DNA of 64,000 bases from Erysipelotrichaceae bacterium. Lineage in GTDB: Bacteria; Bacillota_I; Bacilli_A; Erysipelotrichales; Erysipelotrichaceae. Made by a program: the position numbers and the translations under genes. This document shows, piece after piece, positions 44,769-53,061 of the stretch (position 1 is its first letter; each line of letters starts with the position of its first letter). The notes under the pieces are model-generated. The model was not told the DNA's origin. It ran no database searches and saw only the letters and a list, made by a program, of their open reading frames with translations. The DNA lies in assembly GCA_017432545.1 (NCBI GenBank), contig JAFRJA010000057.1, positions 50,666 to 114,665 of the forward strand, in the 5' to 3' direction.

Positions 44769-45005
44769 ATGAGATACATATTAAAAGATAAAGAGCTTAT
44801 CTATGAAGATTATCCCAAAGACGATAATCTGTATATCGAGAATTTCTGGAATATGAAAGATACGGTTGGTCATACTGATTCCTGTGTGCTGGTAAAGATC
44901 ATTGATGAGAATACATTCGGGTTCACGACTTTTTCGGGAATGAGCTATACGATGAAGCTTGATGGGGAAAAGATCAGCTGTATTGAAAAGAGAATCACAA
45001 AATAA
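44769..45005 (+). CDS. Small hypothetical protein, 78 residues
   Basis: A short acidic protein starting 2 bases after the aldo/keto reductase stop, with no ribosome binding site of its own, so probably translated by re-initiation. It reads as an all-beta domain (YILKDKELIYEDYP, CVLVKIIDENTFGFTTFSGMSYTMKLDGEKISCIEKR). I do not recognise the family. The frame ends just before a strong terminator, which supports it as the last gene of a two-gene operon. Confidence 0.62.
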   Translation: MRYILKDKELIYEDYPKDDNLYIENFWNMKDTVGHTDSCVLVKIIDENTFGFTTFSGMSYTMKLDGEKISCIEKRITK

Positions 45006-45034
45006 AATGGGAGAGTTAAGTCTCCCATTTCTAA
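45003..45034. terminator. Bidirectional terminator
   Basis: AAATGGGAGA-GTTAAG-TCTCCCATTT with T-rich flank to the right and, on the other strand, TTATTTT. It sits between convergent operons and can serve both. Confidence 0.85.
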
Positions 45035-45053
45035 TGGAATAGGTATGAATTGT

Positions 45054-45920
45054 TTAACCCTTGATACCGCCTCGGGACATACCGGAGATGATATACTTAC
45101 GGGCAAATAAGAAGATGATGATCATCGGAATGACAACGATCGTAGAAGCAGCCATCATTCTTTCGTTTCTCTGACCGCCTTCGGTCATGAATGCGTACAG
45201 ACCAAATGGCAGAGTTCTGACATCTTTGGAGTTGGTCGCGATCATCGGCCATAAGAAGGAGTTCCAGGTAGCGATCGCATTGAGCAGGATGATCGTTGCC
45301 AGAGAAGACTTGGCCATCGGGACCATGACACGCCAGAGATATTTCCAGTCAGAGCAGCCGTCGACTTTAGCGGCCTGATACAGTGATTCCGGTACTGAAT
45401 CGAAGAAGCCTTTCAGGATGTAGGTATAGAAGATACTTGACATGAAAGGCAGGATCAGTGCCCAGATCGTATCGTGCAGGTTCCATTGAACGATCGTGCG
45501 GTAGTTGGTGATGATGATCATTTCATATGGGACCATCATCAGCGACAGCAGCAGTGAGAAGATGAACTCACGGCCCGGGAAACGCAATCTTGAGAAAGCG
45601 TAAGCCGCTAAGATCGTAGTGAAGGAACAGGTCACGATACAGCCGATCAGTGCCAGGATGGAGTTGATGAAGTAACGTCCAAACGGGGCCGTCTTGAAGG
45701 CATAGACGAAGTTCTCCAGGTTAAACGGATTCTCCGGAAACAGCGTAGGCGGGATCTTGTTGACTTCGGTCCAGCTCTTGAACGCGCCGGTGATCATCCA
45801 GTAGAACGGGAAGATCATGATGAGGGCTCCGATGAACAGAGCAATATACATCGCTATCCTGCCGGCTGAAAGAGGTTCTTTATACAAGTTCATCTCTGAG
45901 TTTCTTGGCTTTCTTGACAT
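45054..45920 (-). CDS. ABC importer permease, MalG/UgpE type
   Basis: A 288-residue carbohydrate-type (CUT1) permease with six membrane segments. The first segment is GRIAMYIALFIGALIMIFPFYWM. The EAA loop, which contacts the ATPase, is ESLYQAAKVDGCSDWKYLWRVMVPMAKS near residue 178. I chose the ATG at 45920 because AAAGGAGAG lies 8 bases before it; this makes a 41-base overlap with the upstream permease gene. An internal ATG at 45893 lacks a ribosome binding site. It is the last gene of the five-gene importer operon. Confidence 0.9.
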   Translation of the reverse strand: MSRKPRNSEMNLYKEPLSAGRIAMYIALFIGALIMIFPFYWMITGAFKSWTEVNKIPPTLFPENPFNLENFVYAFKTAPFGRYFINSILALIGCIVTCSFTTILAAYAFSRLRFPGREFIFSLLLSLMMVPYEMIIITNYRTIVQWNLHDTIWALILPFMSSIFYTYILKGFFDSVPESLYQAAKVDGCSDWKYLWRVMVPMAKSSLATIILLNAIATWNSFLWPMIATNSKDVRTLPFGLYAFMTEGGQRNERMMAASTIVVIPMIIIFLFARKYIISGMSRGGIKG

Positions 45921-46815
45921 CTTCGCCTCTCTCCTTTCTTGACCATGCCTGAACGGCACGCTGTAACATTGTGAATATGAAGACCGTGATCAGCAGCATG
46001 ACGGCAGCCGCAGCGGCATAGCCGTACTTCGGTGGTGACATGACACGGAATTCGTAGTAGATATAGTAGACAACGGTGAACAGGTTATAGGCAATACCCG
46101 GACCGTTGAATAACGGGAAGAGTTCATGATACATCTTGAAGGTCGAGATCGTGTTGATGATGATTACCAGCATGATCGTCGGTGCCAGTAATGGAACCGT
46201 GATCCTGAAGAAGATCCTTAAAGTCTTCGCGCCGTCAACTTTGGCAGCTGTGTAATATAACGGGTCGATATTCTGCAAGCCAGACAGCAGCAGGATGATC
46301 GTGTTTGGTAAGATCGCCCAGATACCGAAGACGACGACAGCTACAAAGTTACCGGCCGGAGTCGTCAGCCAGCTTGGTCCTTCAATGCCGAAGAGGTTCA
46401 GCACATAGTTCAGGATACCGACTTTATCATTGAACATGAAACGCCAGGCCAGACCTACCGCCAGCGAAGATGTTACCATCGGCAGGAAGTAAGCCGTCTG
46501 GAAGAACGACTGAAACTTGATCTTCTGGTTCAGCATCGTGGCGATTACGATAGCCAGGCATGTAGAAATAGGAACGACCAGTAATACATATCTGAATGTA
46601 TTGGACAGAGCCTGTCTGAAGAAAGGGTCGTTGATTACTTTCTCATAGTTTCCGAAACCTACTCCTGAATAGGCACCGGAGAGATATTTATATCCTTCGA
46701 GGAATGACATTCTGATGACATTGACGATCGGATAGAGCGTAAATATCGTTACCGATGCGATGAAAGGAAGCAGGTACAGAAGCGGCTTTATCCTTTCAAA
46801 GAAAGATTTCTTCAT
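45880..46815 (-). CDS. ABC importer permease, MalF/UgpA type
   Basis: A 311-residue CUT1 permease with six membrane segments; the N-terminal one is LLYLLPFIASVTIFTLYPIV. The EAA loop is DPLYYTAAKVDGAKTLRIFFRITVPLLAPT near residue 200. Partner of the MalG/UgpE-type subunit. It starts in a 4-base overlap region with the ATPase stop (TTATGA) after GGAGA, so stoichiometry is kept by coupled translation. The C-terminus is charged (SRKERGEDVKKAKKLRDE). Confidence 0.92.
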   Translation of the reverse strand: MKKSFFERIKPLLYLLPFIASVTIFTLYPIVNVIRMSFLEGYKYLSGAYSGVGFGNYEKVINDPFFRQALSNTFRYVLLVVPISTCLAIVIATMLNQKIKFQSFFQTAYFLPMVTSSLAVGLAWRFMFNDKVGILNYVLNLFGIEGPSWLTTPAGNFVAVVVFGIWAILPNTIILLLSGLQNIDPLYYTAAKVDGAKTLRIFFRITVPLLAPTIMLVIIINTISTFKMYHELFPLFNGPGIAYNLFTVVYYIYYEFRVMSPPKYGYAAAAAVMLLITVFIFTMLQRAVQAWSRKERGEDVKKAKKLRDELV

Positions 46816-47864
46816 AAGTAACGTTCTCCAGTTTCGTAATCAAAGACAAATACACCGCTCTTCTTGAAACGGATACCGATCTCCTGATCTCTTAACAGTT
46901 CAGCGTTGGCATCCATGTAGCCACGCACTTCTTTACCCGCCAGGTTGAAGGAAGTGATGACTTCCTTACCCATGACAGAGGTCATGATGACGTGAGCTTT
47001 TAATGGAGAGTCGTTGTCAAGGATGACGCTTTCGGCACGGAATGACAGCCATACTCTGGTGCCATCAGGTACATCGGCTCTGATACCGCTGTCGAGTTTT
47101 TCTTCACCCAGCAGAACTTTTCCGCCTTCGACGACACCGGCAACCTTGTTGATAGGCGGGTTGCCTAAGAAGTCAGCGACGAAGCAGTTAGCCGGCTGAT
47201 CATATAAGGCCTGTGGCTTATCATACTGCTGTAAGACACCGAGTTTCATTAAGATGATGTGATCGGAGATAGACATGGCTTCTTCCTGGTCGTGGGTAAC
47301 GAAGATCGTCGTAACGCCGGTCTCCAGCTGGATCCTTCTGATCTCTTCTCTCATCTCGATCCTCAAACGGGCATCAAGGTTGGACAGAGGTTCATCCAGA
47401 AGCAGGAGTCTTGGTTCCTTGACCAGAGCTCGGGCGATCGCAACACGCTGCTGCTGACCACCGGAGAGCTGTCCCGGCTTACGGTTAAGCATGCCTTCGA
47501 CGTGGACGAGTTCGGCCATCTTCTTGGCTCTTTCGATCCTTTCAGCCTTCGGAACCTTCTTGATCTCTAATGGGAAACAGATGTTTTCCAGTACAGTCAT
47601 GTGAGGATACAGGGCATAGTTCTGGAAAACCAGACCGATTCCTCTTTTTTCCGATGACATGAAGGTGACGTCATCTTCATCAAAATAGATCTTGCCTTCG
47701 GTCGGGTAAATGATTCCTGAAAGCATGTTCAGCATCGTTGATTTACCGCATCCCGAAGGACCTAAAAGTGTGACGAGTTCACCAGACTCGATTACAGCAG
47801 AAAAGTCATTTACTGCTGTATTATCGTCAAAACGTTTGACGATGTGCTCCAGACGTATTCTCAT
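46812..47864 (-). CDS. ABC importer ATPase, MalK/UgpC type
   Basis: A 350-residue ATPase with Walker A GPSGCGKST (near residue 35), Q-loop FQNYALYPHMTV, signature LSGGQQQRVAIARAL, Walker B LLLLDEPLSNLDARLR and H-loop TIFVTHDQEEAM. Residues 235-350 form the OB-fold (TOBE) regulatory domain found in MalK, UgpC and MsmK (VWLSFRAESVILDN). AGGAGG precedes the ATG. All motifs are complete, so two copies should power the two permeases above. The TOBE domain hints at possible regulation by an external factor, as in MalK. Confidence 0.94.
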   Translation of the reverse strand: MRIRLEHIVKRFDDNTAVNDFSAVIESGELVTLLGPSGCGKSTMLNMLSGIIYPTEGKIYFDEDDVTFMSSEKRGIGLVFQNYALYPHMTVLENICFPLEIKKVPKAERIERAKKMAELVHVEGMLNRKPGQLSGGQQQRVAIARALVKEPRLLLLDEPLSNLDARLRIEMREEIRRIQLETGVTTIFVTHDQEEAMSISDHIILMKLGVLQQYDKPQALYDQPANCFVADFLGNPPINKVAGVVEGGKVLLGEEKLDSGIRADVPDGTRVWLSFRAESVILDNDSPLKAHVIMTSVMGKEVITSFNLAGKEVRGYMDANAELLRDQEIGIRFKKSGVFVFDYETGERYL

Positions 47865-47882
47865 ACCTATCCTCCTTGAGAT

Positions 47883-49181
47883 TTAGTTATTTAAAAGTTC
47901 TTGGATAACTTTTCCGTCAGTGTCTTTCATCTGCAGGCCTAACATGGCCGCCATGGTAGGCGCTTCATTTATCATCTGTGATCTTTCAATAGCCACACCT
48001 TTTGCGACATTAGGACCGGCCGCGATGAAGGTCGTCGTTTCATCACGCCATGGCAGATGGCCATGGGAGGCGACCGAGAAGTATTGGCCGGGTCTCAGAT
48101 ACATTTCAAAGGCATCCTTACCTTGCAAAGTGCTGGAGAAATTCATCGGTTCCTTGCCTTCGATCACGAAGTCCAGCGGTCCGACTAAGCCGAATAGTTC
48201 ATCAGCTTCTTGCTTTGTATAGAGATAACCGATATTATAGGCTGGATCATCTCTTAAGGATCTGAGGAAAGTGTAGACTTTCTCTCTCAGCTTATCGTCA
48301 CTTGGATCTTTCAAGACGATCCAGGCCGACAGTGATACGGAATGACAGTAAGCGTCATAGTCAACGAGCTTGCCTTCTTCGTCACACCTGATAAAGCCGG
48401 CATCTCTTAAAAGCACATTGACATTGAGGTTTCTGGTGATGTTCTGTTGACCATGATCACCGAGAACGACAAAGTTGGTATGTTCAAAATCACCGTAGCG
48501 TCTGATACTGTCTAATAAGACGCCGAATTCATAATTATGTTTGCGTAACTGTTCTTCAGCTTCTTCAGAATATACTCCATTGACGTGTCTTGCGGAGTCA
48601 AGATCACACATCTTTACAAACATCACATCAGGCTGATGGTAATCCCTGATGATGTCAGGAGCAAGTGCCATAGTGTAGAGATCGAGTGAACGGTCTTTAC
48701 CCTTGAGATATCTTGAATATTTCCAGAAATAGCGATCCATCAGTTCATCTGAGGCGTTGCCATATAAGAACTGTCCGGGATCATCGCCGGTATATTTCAT
48801 CGGGATGATCATAGGCATGTTCAGATCGATATCGGCTTTTCCCGATACGGGCCAGCTAAGTGAACATGTAACATATCCAGCTTCTTTTGCGTAGTCAAAG
48901 ATGGTTGGACATTTTACATCTGCACGCTGGTTATACCATGGTGAATGGGGGTTTTCGATCTCCAGTTTCTCATTATGAGGAACACCGTGATTTTTCACGG
49001 TGTTCCCTGTAATGATTGTGCAATGACAAGGGTATGTAAAGCTTGGATAGATAGGTTCGATATGTTTAACATATGAGCCTTCTTCAAACAGCCATTTGAA
49101 GTTGGGCAGCTGTCTCATCTGATCAAGATCAGATGAAGTCAGTGCATCAAGACATAATACAAACAGTTTATTCCCTGTCAT
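47883..49181 (-). CDS. Alkaline phosphatase superfamily / type I phosphodiesterase
   Basis: A 432-residue cytoplasmic enzyme of the nucleotide pyrophosphatase/phosphodiesterase group. The likely nucleophile is Thr49 in YPSFTYPCHCTIITG (classical TFPN region), followed by NHGVPHN. Metal ligands appear in CDLDSARH (near residue 193), VVLGDHGQQ and ASHGHLPW near the C-terminus. No signal peptide is present. It is encoded inside the ABC importer operon between the binding protein and ATPase genes, so it most likely cleaves the imported compound, perhaps a phosphodiester such as a glycerophospho-compound or a phosphonate. This is inference. The start at 49181 follows AAGGA. Confidence 0.83.
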   Translation of the reverse strand: MTGNKLFVLCLDALTSSDLDQMRQLPNFKWLFEEGSYVKHIEPIYPSFTYPCHCTIITGNTVKNHGVPHNEKLEIENPHSPWYNQRADVKCPTIFDYAKEAGYVTCSLSWPVSGKADIDLNMPMIIPMKYTGDDPGQFLYGNASDELMDRYFWKYSRYLKGKDRSLDLYTMALAPDIIRDYHQPDVMFVKMCDLDSARHVNGVYSEEAEEQLRKHNYEFGVLLDSIRRYGDFEHTNFVVLGDHGQQNITRNLNVNVLLRDAGFIRCDEEGKLVDYDAYCHSVSLSAWIVLKDPSDDKLREKVYTFLRSLRDDPAYNIGYLYTKQEADELFGLVGPLDFVIEGKEPMNFSSTLQGKDAFEMYLRPGQYFSVASHGHLPWRDETTTFIAAGPNVAKGVAIERSQMINEAPTMAAMLGLQMKDTDGKVIQELLNN

Positions 49182-49194
49182 CAATTTTCCTTAA

Positions 49195-50469
49195 TTACTC
49201 AGATAAAGCAGCGTTAGCCTGAGCCTGAGCAGTTGTTAATGCTTCAACTGTATCAGTACCGGCAACAGCGATCTTTAAAGCCTGGGTAATAGCTTCTTTG
49301 CAGCCCTGCTGACCAGCAACGTTCGGACGAGTTCCGGCGTAGTCGTTCATAAGAGCTAAAGCCTGAATAGCAGGTGAACCTGCAGCGTAAGCCTGGTATT
49401 CGCTTGATGAGTTTACATCAGTGTAAGGTGAAGCAGCGCCGTAAGTCTGAACGAACTTGCTGTTGTTTTCAGCCTTTACGAAGTAAGCAGCAAATTTAGC
49501 AGCGCCTTCATCAGTAGCGTCATCTTTCTTGAAGCCGACTAATGCACGAACTGTAGTTTCAGTGTAGTCTTTGCCACCGGCAGTCTGAGGAACTGGACCA
49601 GTAGTCATATTGAAGCTGTCATGATTGATGTAGCCGATACCTGCAGAAGAGCCCATGTAGCATAAGTACTGCTGGTTGCCGAACGGACCTGAATGGTAGC
49701 CTTCCGGATCAACTAACATGAAGTAACCTTCAGCTTCAGCTTCTTTCCACCAGTTGACCCAGTCAACGAACTTCTGGTCTGTCCAGTCGTTAGCTGTCTT
49801 GTTGGAATCGATGTAGTGTAAGCCTAACTGTTCAAGAACGATGATACCTAATGTATCAACTGAGTCAGGACCGAAACCGATGATCTCATTGCCTTCAGCT
49901 TTTTCGCCGTCGACAACTGTCTTACATACAGTTAACAGTTCTTCCCAAGTAGTAGGCTGCTGCAGATTGTACTTGTCTAATAAGTCCTGATTGTAGAACA
50001 TGATAGGACCAGTCAATGTACCAGCTACTGCATGCATCTTGCCATCTGGGTAGTCAGTCATAGCTGAGTAGATACCTGAAGATACTCTGTTCTTTACTTC
50101 AGCGTCATCAAGGTACTGGCCGAAGTCGATAGCGAGGTCTTCGCCAACGTATTCAGTTGCTGTGCCCGGATATAACCAGACTAAGCTCGGTCCAACACCA
50201 TTGGTAACAGCTTCAAGAACCTTGGCCTCGAAACCATCAAGTGGCTGAGTCTCATGAGTTACATGATACTTACCTTCGTATTCAGCATTGAATGCATCAA
50301 CGATCTCAGTAACCATAGCTTCGTCATGGTCAGTCAGAGTGTGCCAGAAAACGATTTCCTGAGCTTCAGCAGTTTGTTCACCGCCGCCGCCGTTGTTGCC
50401 GCCGCCTTGGCAAGCTACAAGCATCATAGCTACTAAAGCAGTAACAAGAATCTTAAATAACTTTTTCAT
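49195..50469 (-). CDS. Extracellular solute-binding lipoprotein, CUT1/UgpB-like
   Basis: A 424-residue lipoprotein with lipobox LVAC (lipid on Cys20) and a glycine-rich linker (residues 21-30). The family-1 binding domain starts EIVFWHTLTDHDEAMVTEIVDAFN and includes GKMHAVAGTLTGPIMFYNQDLLDKYNL (near residue 148) and KFAAYFVKAENNSKFVQTYGAASPYT (near 340), typical of sugar and glycerol-3-phosphate binders. It is the first gene of the operon binding protein - phosphodiesterase - ATPase - two permeases. A LacI-type operator lies in its promoter. The UgpB-like character fits import of glycerophosphodiesters or sugar phosphates; not proven. Confidence 0.9.
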   Translation of the reverse strand: MKKLFKILVTALVAMMLVACQGGGNNGGGGEQTAEAQEIVFWHTLTDHDEAMVTEIVDAFNAEYEGKYHVTHETQPLDGFEAKVLEAVTNGVGPSLVWLYPGTATEYVGEDLAIDFGQYLDDAEVKNRVSSGIYSAMTDYPDGKMHAVAGTLTGPIMFYNQDLLDKYNLQQPTTWEELLTVCKTVVDGEKAEGNEIIGFGPDSVDTLGIIVLEQLGLHYIDSNKTANDWTDQKFVDWVNWWKEAEAEGYFMLVDPEGYHSGPFGNQQYLCYMGSSAGIGYINHDSFNMTTGPVPQTAGGKDYTETTVRALVGFKKDDATDEGAAKFAAYFVKAENNSKFVQTYGAASPYTDVNSSSEYQAYAAGSPAIQALALMNDYAGTRPNVAGQQGCKEAITQALKIAVAGTDTVEALTTAQAQANAALSE

Positions 50470-50533
50470 TCTTTCTCCTTCTTAAAATCTTTAAGATTTT
50501 ATACCTAAATTATAAATTATTAATAAGGTTTTT

Positions 50534-50563
50534 AGAATATGAATTAAGCGCTTTTCTATGCAA
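50534..50563 (-). promoter_or_regulatory. Promoter with LacI-type operator (importer operon)
   Basis: On the minus strand: -35 TTGCAT (50558-50563), 18 bases, -10 TATTCT (50534-50539). The palindrome AAGCGCTT (50546-50553) lies between the two boxes, the classical site for a LacI/GalR-family repressor; it also resembles a CcpA cre site. A related half-site, GGCGCTTTC, is at 50618-50626. No LacI-family gene is in the window. The rest of the 262-base divergent gap is AT-rich with nothing else clear. Confidence 0.55.
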
Positions 50564-50700
50564 AAAAGTGCCATTTCAACACGAAAAATCAACTATGTAA
50601 TTTTTTTCACAAATGTAGGCGCTTTCTTGTTTTTTGAAAGAATTTTTCTTTTTTGTTTTCAGACCTGAAAAACGCATAAATTCCATTTGAAAAAGGTGAT

Positions 50701-50708
50701 GTTATAAT
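50701..50708 (+). promoter_or_regulatory. Extended -10 promoter of P-loop protein gene
   Basis: TG-T-TATAAT, 23 bases before the ATG at 50732 and upstream of a GAGAGGA ribosome binding site. No strong -35 box. Confidence 0.5.
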
Positions 50709-50731
50709 AGCGTTAGAGAGGAATTTTTACT

Positions 50732-51706
50732 ATGAATAATAATCTGTTTAAAACGGTTTTACTGGTTGCTTTACCTGCTTCAGGAAAGTCAGAAGTACGC
50801 CATTTCATGGCCAATATCGATCCGAAGAGACTGGAAGAAGAATTCCATATCGGTGATAATCTGCAGCTCGATGATTTCCCATATGTGCATTTCATGAGAT
50901 GTATCGACGGCGAATTGGAGAAACTTGGTCTTGATCCGATCTTCTATCCCGGTCAGAATCCTTTCATCAACAATAAAGACTGGGGTACTTTAGTTGAGTT
51001 ACTTAATGAAGACTATCATGATCTGCTGAATAGGAAGAAAGTTACAACGGATAATACAGCGATCTATCTGTTTGACAGGATCGACAGGGCAGCAGGTATT
51101 GCCGGATTACCACCGCGTTTAGCGATGTTGGATGAAGATGTGCGAAACAAGATCGCCGAGAATCTGAAAGATGAAGCAGAAAAGATCCTGACAGAAAAGG
51201 AAGCCCAGATCCCGGAAAGCTTTGATGGAAAGACGATCGTCATCGAATGTGCCCGTGGCGGACCTGATGGCTCAGCTATGCCTCTGACTGGCGAATACGG
51301 CTACCAGTATTCACTTCCGCAGTTTGCCCCGGATCTGTTAAGGGATGCTGCGATCCTCTACATATGGGTAACACCGGAAGAATCACGTCGCAAGAACAAT
51401 GAAAGAGCCAATCCGGATGATCCCGGTTCAAATCTGTTCCATGGTGTACCGATGTCCGTCATGTTGGGAGACTATGGTTGCGATGATATGCAGTATCTGA
51501 GAGAACACGCTGAGGTTCCAAATACGATCACCGTCAAGAAGGATGGCAAGACTTATAACGTACCGATCGGTGTCTTCGATAACCGTGTCGATAAGACTAC
51601 CTTCTTAAGAGGTGATGTTAAGGACTGGCCGGCTGATAAAGTTGCCGATATGACAGAAGCTGTCAAAGAAGCGACCGATATGATGTGGGCTAGCTACAGG
51701 AAATAG
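50732..51706 (+). CDS. P-loop protein of unknown function
   Basis: A 324-residue cytoplasmic protein I cannot name. The N-terminus holds a kinase-like P-loop (TVLLVALPASGKSEVRHF, residues 8-25). Further on come VIECARGGPDGSAMP (near 167), ILYIWVTPEESRRKNNERAN (near 208), which resembles the arginine-bearing lid of small-molecule kinases, and a Walker-B-like strand. The size and motif spacing suggest a metabolite or polynucleotide kinase, but no substrate can be given. It is divergent from the importer operon and monocistronic, ending at a good terminator. Confidence 0.75.
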   Translation: MNNNLFKTVLLVALPASGKSEVRHFMANIDPKRLEEEFHIGDNLQLDDFPYVHFMRCIDGELEKLGLDPIFYPGQNPFINNKDWGTLVELLNEDYHDLLNRKKVTTDNTAIYLFDRIDRAAGIAGLPPRLAMLDEDVRNKIAENLKDEAEKILTEKEAQIPESFDGKTIVIECARGGPDGSAMPLTGEYGYQYSLPQFAPDLLRDAAILYIWVTPEESRRKNNERANPDDPGSNLFHGVPMSVMLGDYGCDDMQYLREHAEVPNTITVKKDGKTYNVPIGVFDNRVDKTTFLRGDVKDWPADKVADMTEAVKEATDMMWASYRK

Positions 51707-51714
51707 AACTATCA

Positions 51715-51750
51715 TAAAACTGCTTTGCGACTTATTCCAGAGCAGTTTTA
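51715..51750 (+). terminator. Terminator after P-loop protein gene
   Basis: TAAAACTGCT pairs with AGCAGTTTTA across a 16-base loop, with TTATT behind. Confidence 0.75.
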
Positions 51751-51822
51751 TTATCCTTTGTTTAACATATAATGAAGGTATAGAAAATAAATCAATAATC
51801 TATAGAAAGGACCGTTTTGACT

Positions 51823-52917
51823 ATGAAAACACTTCGGAAGCTGATCGCGATATTATTTACTTTATGCTTGTTTTCAGGCTGTACGAAAAATAACCAGCCT
51901 GCTGAAAATGAAGCCGATATCGCCGGAAAGACCTATTATGATACTGCCGATACTTTCATCGCAAAAGACCCTTCAGAAGTCTGGTTCGGTAAGGATGGAA
52001 GTTTTGTTCTGAAGGATTCAAATCCTGATGGTTACTATGAATTAAGCGGCAAATGGAAGATCGAAAAAGGTGTCGTCACCTGCGAAGTGGAAAACGGCAA
52101 ATTCGACAAAGTCATTTTTGAAGTCCAGGATGAAAATAATCTGGTCTTAAAGACGACTCTGACCGGTTCTAATTCCGATACGGTTTTTTCGACTACAAAA
52201 CCAGCTTCATCAGGTTCTCCTGTTACAACGATCGATAATACGAGTGATTATCATTTCAAAAAGAACATGACTTTCTATAACGCTTCCCAGGATAGAAAAC
52301 TGAAATCATTTGTGGACATCCGGACTGATGGTTCCTTTACACTGATCGATTATTCCGATACTCAGACTCTGGAGATCAATGGTTTATATGGTCTGACTGA
52401 CGATGGATCGGTCGTTATGTTTTCAAACTTCAATCCTTTTGAAGATATGAATGGTAAGATGGTCTATAACTTTGAAATGGCGGTACTTGATGAGAATACA
52501 TTGCTGCTGATGGAAGATCTCATCGATTCCAAATATATCGATTACTTTACTGTGGATGCAGAACTGCCTGATGATGCGAAAGTCGATTCACCGATCTCCG
52601 GTTTTACAACGACGACCTGGATCCATGAACCGATACAGGATGTGAATGACATGTATCTGCCTGCTCTGACGATCGCAACTGACTACTCCTTTGAATTTGT
52701 AGAAAATGTCTATGCGGGCATGGGCAAGTATAAAGGCTGGTGTCAGAGAACTGATGATGCCTGCTGGATCTGTGATGTAACGGATGCTTCGATGATGCAG
52801 GGCTTCGCTGGAGACGATGTTAAGGTCATTGAGTTTGAAGATAAAGGTGATAAAAGTGTCGTCTTGAAGACTAATCTGTGTATGTCCAGAGCAGGAGATG
52901 TGTTTACGAAGAAGTAA
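51823..52917 (+). CDS. Hypothetical lipoprotein, 364 residues
   Basis: A surface lipoprotein with lipobox FSGC (lipid on Cys20) and no recognised named domain. The mature part appears to hold three related beta-rich units, each beginning with a Tyr/Trp-containing segment and ending with a strand such as NNLVLKTTLTGS (near residue 109), NTLLLMEDL (near 225) and KSVVLKTNLCMS (near 346). The repeating pattern 'DGSF.L.D......G.Y' is reminiscent of lipocalin-like or DUF4595-type stress lipoproteins. The ATG at 51823 follows AGAAAGGA; a TTG two codons upstream is less likely. It stands alone between two terminators. Confidence 0.75.
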   Translation: MKTLRKLIAILFTLCLFSGCTKNNQPAENEADIAGKTYYDTADTFIAKDPSEVWFGKDGSFVLKDSNPDGYYELSGKWKIEKGVVTCEVENGKFDKVIFEVQDENNLVLKTTLTGSNSDTVFSTTKPASSGSPVTTIDNTSDYHFKKNMTFYNASQDRKLKSFVDIRTDGSFTLIDYSDTQTLEINGLYGLTDDGSVVMFSNFNPFEDMNGKMVYNFEMAVLDENTLLLMEDLIDSKYIDYFTVDAELPDDAKVDSPISGFTTTTWIHEPIQDVNDMYLPALTIATDYSFEFVENVYAGMGKYKGWCQRTDDACWICDVTDASMMQGFAGDDVKVIEFEDKGDKSVVLKTNLCMSRAGDVFTKK

Positions 52918-52944
52918 GATAATAGTTTATCAAACAAAAAACTG

Positions 52945-52980
52945 AGGCTGTTGCGAATAAAAAAGTGATAGCCTTTTTAT
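52945..52980 (+). terminator. Possible terminator after lipoprotein gene
   Basis: AGGCT pairs with AGCCT around a 20-base A-rich loop, followed by TTTTATT. The stem is short, so this is a weak call. Confidence 0.4.
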
Positions 52981-52994
52981 TAAGGTCATCAAGA

Positions 52995-53013
52995 TTGTAT
53001 CTGTTCGATACAA
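52995..53013. promoter_or_regulatory. Inverted repeat upstream of MATE gene
   Basis: TTGTATC and GATACAA are perfect inverted repeats separated by 5 bases. They lie about 30 bases upstream of a TATTAT -10 box (53043-53048), a fitting place for an activator or repressor of the pump gene. No regulator gene is adjacent. Confidence 0.45.
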
Positions 53014-53061
53014 AATCAAAAGAAGTTACTAAAACGAAAGTTTATTATAAAGTTAACAGTA

